A DNA stretch of 10,421 nucleotides, taken from contig BBXU01002788.1 of NCBI GenBank assembly GCA_001598975.1, forward strand, positions 1 through 10,421. The letters run 5' to 3'. Every line of letters starts with the position of its first letter. The first letter of the stretch is position 1. The notes under the pieces are model-generated. The model had not been told where the DNA came from, made no database searches, and saw nothing but the letters and a program-made list of their open reading frames with translations. Positions 7,765 through 10,421 of this stretch are shown piece after piece. This DNA is from Parachlorella kessleri (taxonomy: Eukaryota; Chlorophyta; Trebouxiophyceae; Chlorellales; Chlorellaceae). A program made the position numbers and the translations under genes.

Positions 7765-10120
7765 TCAATGCTCCTGCTCCTGCTGTGGCCTCAGCAGCCC
7801 CAGCTGGGTCCCCTCTGCACCCATATAGAGCGCCAGCACGGCTTGCGAGGTGTTGGCCGCAAACTTACGGGCAGTGATGGGGCAGGTTGGCGCTAGCGGA
7901 TGGTTGTAGCCCGGGTGCCTGCCTGTCAGCTCCTTGCAGACTTGCTGCCTGCATCACCACACACACAGTGCGAAGCACTTTGCAGGGAAGTAGGAAGGCG
8001 CTGTAGTAGGGTCTTCTCCTGCGTGTACATCACGAGAGTCAGCGGCCTACATCCATGCCTACTATCACTACGCAGTATAAAGGAGACGGCAGCGGGCACT
8101 GGCAGGGTGCATCGGTGCAGCGGGCAAGGCAGCAGCACTGTAGCAGTCCAGGGCAGTTGGAGGCATGAGCGTACCTTCCCAACCCCTCCAAGCTGTCATA
8201 GAGGACGAACATGCGTTGGGCAGACCGCTGGGCGGCCCTCCATGGGCATGACTCGCTGGGTCCCCTGGCCCTGTCGATGTGTCCAGCGCTGATGTCCCTG
8301 CGGTGGAACGGCAGCATGCGGGCTTCAGCGGTGGAAAGCCGCAAGCCATGAACAGCCTCCCTGCCTGCTGGCTGGTAGGGATCGTGTTGGAGGAACAATG
8401 TGCAGCCCTTCCGCCCACACAGCCAAGCCCATGCTGGACCACTGGATACGTGTCCTGCCTGTCAGGAGATGTGCTCCCCACCTGTGCCACATCACAGGTG
8501 CGTTCGAGTGCATGACAATCTGGCTGGCTGGCTGGCTTACAGGAAGGTGCGCGGGTGGGGGCCGCCCTTCCACTCCACGTGGGCCACCTGCCCCTCGCAG
8601 GCGCACTCCTTTACCAGCCCGCGCACCGCCAGAAGCGTGGGCAGGTAGTGCTGCAGGGAGGCAGGGATAAAGCAACAACACCTGGGACAGGTGATGGTGC
8701 GCGGCTTCTAAGTGGCTTACAGCGCCCCACTCCCTCAGCGGACAACCCATCCACTCACCCTCCCTGCTAAGTCGTTAAGCTGACTGGTTTATCAATAGTA
8801 GGTTCCCACAGTTGTGCTGCTACCCCTGGCTGATGTCTGTATTGAGTGAGCTTGCACAGTGGTGCAGTGACTGGCTGCCGGTGTGGGGACAGGCCGCGCA
8901 TTGCTTGTAGATGGAGTAACTAGCATGACGCTAACCGGGACTGTGCTACACTAGGCTGTTGCAACACTCACCTCATCTGGATAGCAGTCCCGGTATCTGC
9001 CTACTTCCGGCACCCAGTCACTCCAGCAGTGTGCCTCGAAACTGCACCAACACATGCACATGCACAGCACAGGTGGGCACCTTGGACAGGCTCCGTCTGT
9101 GATGATAAGTGCAGGCCACAAAGCAGGCCACCAGCATGGGGGAGTGCACGCAAGAAGGGAAGAAAAAAAAGTTTCCCTGCCCTTCCCTGCTTCTGCTGCT
9201 ACCGCCGCCATGCCTGCTGCTGCTGCTTGCGCCGGTCCTGCTGCGGCGCCTGTGGCTGCCTTGTGTGCAGCAGGTCCAGGGGATGGGGCTGCTACAGCTG
9301 GATGCTGGGGCTGCGGGCTGGAGTTGCTGGGTGGGGCTGTGGCGGGGCTGGGGGGGCGCAGGCAGCAGCCGAGTTTGCAGCTTGCAGCTCGCGGGGGCTG
9401 CTCTGGGCATGCTGATCCTGTCCAGCATAAGAGAGGGGCCACCAGCATGGTGGAGAGCAGGCAAAGGTGCCGAACCAGGCCTTGGGGAGAAATGACATCA
9501 TCATACACAAGTCTGCAATCACCCACTCACGCCCGGAAGATGTCGACATCGCCTAGCACCAGCTCAGCGTGGGGCCGGGTGAGCATGAAGAACTGGCTGC
9601 TCTTGCGCCAGTAGGTGCTGTTGAACTGCACAGCACAAGCAGCCTGGGGGCCACGTGGTCTGCCACTCCCGCCTTCCATGCTGTTGTCACTCACCGACCC
9701 AGTTACTCCTGTACTGGGGCAGGACATGGTTGGCTGATTTGGCAGCACTGGCTGCAATAAAGCCCTACAGATTGCACGCAAGCCTGCCAGGGGACCAGTC
9801 CACCCTGTGCTTGCTACAAACCTATCACACACTGCCTCCTGGACAGATGGAGTCTGCATGCCGCCAGCAAAGGATGGCGGAAGTGTAAGGCTGCCAGGGT
9901 GGATAGTGGTTCAGCCTTCGCTAGCAAGATTCTCTCGCCATGCTTGCTTGCCTTCATGGGGCGTGTCCAGCGCCACAGGTTGACCCGCTTCCTCCACCAC
10001 CTGTCCACCACCGGCGGCGGGCCGCATGCATTCACCCGCGACCGCCGCTCGCTCAGAAGCTGCTGGTAGGTGGTGAGCGGGTCGTACAGGGGGATGTCCG
10101 TCTCTGACACCAGCACAAAC
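7765..10120 (-). CDS. GT14 (Core-2/I-branching, 'Branch'/DUF266-type) glycosyltransferase, C-terminal 249 residues
   Basis: Six minus-strand exons with matching phases: 10120-9952, 9625-9531, 9041-8972, 8650-8541, 8297-8175 and 7948-7765, ending in TGA at 7765-7767. The N-terminal exons lie beyond the right edge. Family landmarks in order are FVLVSETDIPLYDPLTTYQQ (the SE-x-D-x-P signature), RSRVNAC, NLWRWTRPMK, YWRKSSQFFMLTRPHAELVL, AHCWSDW, RDCYPDEHYLPTLLAV (the DE pair matches the position of the catalytic glutamate in animal Core-2 GlcNAc-transferase), VEWKGGPHPRTF, MFVLYDSLEGLG and CPITARKFA near the C-terminus. GT14 enzymes are inverting, usually metal-independent Golgi type II proteins that transfer GlcNAc, xylose or glucuronate; in plants some act on arabinogalactan proteins. 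The donor and acceptor here cannot be told from sequence. The intron after 9952 begins with GC. There is a sequon NST just before YWRKSS. A role in wall or secreted glycoprotein glycosylation is inferred. Confidence 0.9.
8521..8536. repeat. (TGGC)4 repeat abutting a GT14 splice donor
   Basis: Four TGGC copies on the plus strand begin four bases inside the intron, directly after the GTAA of the donor at 8540. On the sense strand the donor reads GTAAGCCAGCCAGCCAGCCA. Changes in copy number would alter the sequence just beyond the 5' splice site. Confidence 0.8.
9626..9951 (-). other. Apparent GC-AG intron in the GT14 gene
   Basis: The upstream exon ends ATGAAG and the intron starts GCAAGC, close to the AAG/GCAAGT consensus of GC-AG introns, and ends TGCTGTGCAG. 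Both sides are phase 0, joining TRPMK to FNSTYWRKSS, which keeps the conserved spacing between the SETDIPLYDP and WRKSSQ motifs. The nearest phase-compatible GT alternatives (GTCAAC, or GTGAAT within RSRVNAC) would delete residues that look conserved. Confidence 0.6.
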
Positions 10121-10421
10121 CTGTTGGCACCCAGCGTGTGTGCTTGTCACTGCCCCAGTTACTACTATGGCAGCATCTGAACCAAGTGCTTCCTGCAACG
10201 TACTTTGCAGGCACCTGACGTGTCTGCCGCCGGCTGTGCTAGCCAGGGCAGAGCTTGCAAGGATGGGGTGCTGCAATATGCCTGCCAAGGCTTCAGCTGC
10301 CAGTTTGAGACCACCCCCCACCGAGTTTAGCTAGCAATCTGGTTTTTATGCGTGTCTCGCCTGTCTGCTATCCATGCTCACACGCATGTCGAAACCCAAC
10401 TCCAACAACGTCCAGGCCCCC
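10121..10421 (-). other. Upstream intron of the GT14 gene; no exon placed
   Basis: The acceptor GCCAACAG ends at 10121. The family should have further sequence N-terminal to FVLVSE, but no exon with a phase-2 donor and family-like text could be identified in this stretch. A GTGAGC donor-like site on the minus strand lies at about 10376-10381, preceded by an open frame, but its phase does not fit the exon at 10120. Confidence 0.4.

Noticed and set aside
9054..9614. 186-codon plus-strand frame rich in Ala, Gly and Cys
   Set aside because: It lies over a GT14 intron and the antisense of the exon at 9531-9625. Its composition reflects a CTG/CAG-rich intron, not a protein.
1..10421. Mobile elements, tRNA, rRNA, CRISPR or viral sequence
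   Set aside because: No terminal repeats, reverse transcriptase, transposase or integrase motifs, clover-leaf structures or spaced direct repeats were seen. The only repeats are short microsatellites.

Overview
The window looks like nuclear DNA of a green alga, most likely a chlorophycean relative of Chlamydomonas/Haematococcus (inference). The evidence is GC-rich coding sequence, genes split by many introns of about 110-490 bases with GT(G/A)AG donors and GCAG acceptors, CAG and tetranucleotide microsatellites, homopolymeric serine runs, TGTAA-type polyadenylation signals and plant-type protein families. Few complete genes appear as open frames. I rebuilt the genes by finding splice sites whose phases agree on both sides. 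I saw no rRNA, tRNA, CRISPR array, transposon or prokaryote-style operon.

Layout from left to right. (1) Positions 19-1968, minus strand: five phase-consistent exons of a gene I do not recognise; it runs off the left edge. A less certain set of exons at 2021-2727 probably gives it an N-terminal signal-anchor and a stem. (2) Positions 3739-4248, minus: a compact two-exon gene for a protein of about 113 residues with a predicted organelle-targeting N-terminus and an acidic C-terminal half. (3) Positions 4249-4848: a shared divergent promoter region of about 600 bases with TATA-like boxes facing both ways. (4) Positions 4849-6714, plus: a complete five-exon gene for a PP2C-family protein phosphatase of 422 residues, with a transit-peptide-like N-terminus and a 10-serine run inside the catalytic domain. 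(5) Positions 6715-7764: a convergent non-coding stretch holding both 3' ends. (6) Positions 7765-10120, minus: the six C-terminal exons of a GT14 (Core-2/I-branching, 'Branch'/DUF266-type) glycosyltransferase whose N-terminus lies off the right edge. One of its introns appears to use a GC-AG splice pair.

The genes do not form one obvious pathway. The GT14 enzyme, and possibly the unidentified left gene (signal-anchor plus N-glycosylation sequons), point to the secretory pathway and cell-wall glycans. The phosphatase and the small acidic protein point to organelles and share a promoter region. The most novel-looking items are the unidentified left gene with repeated G-quadruplex-like motifs on the sense strand of its introns, and the small divergent organellar-type protein.
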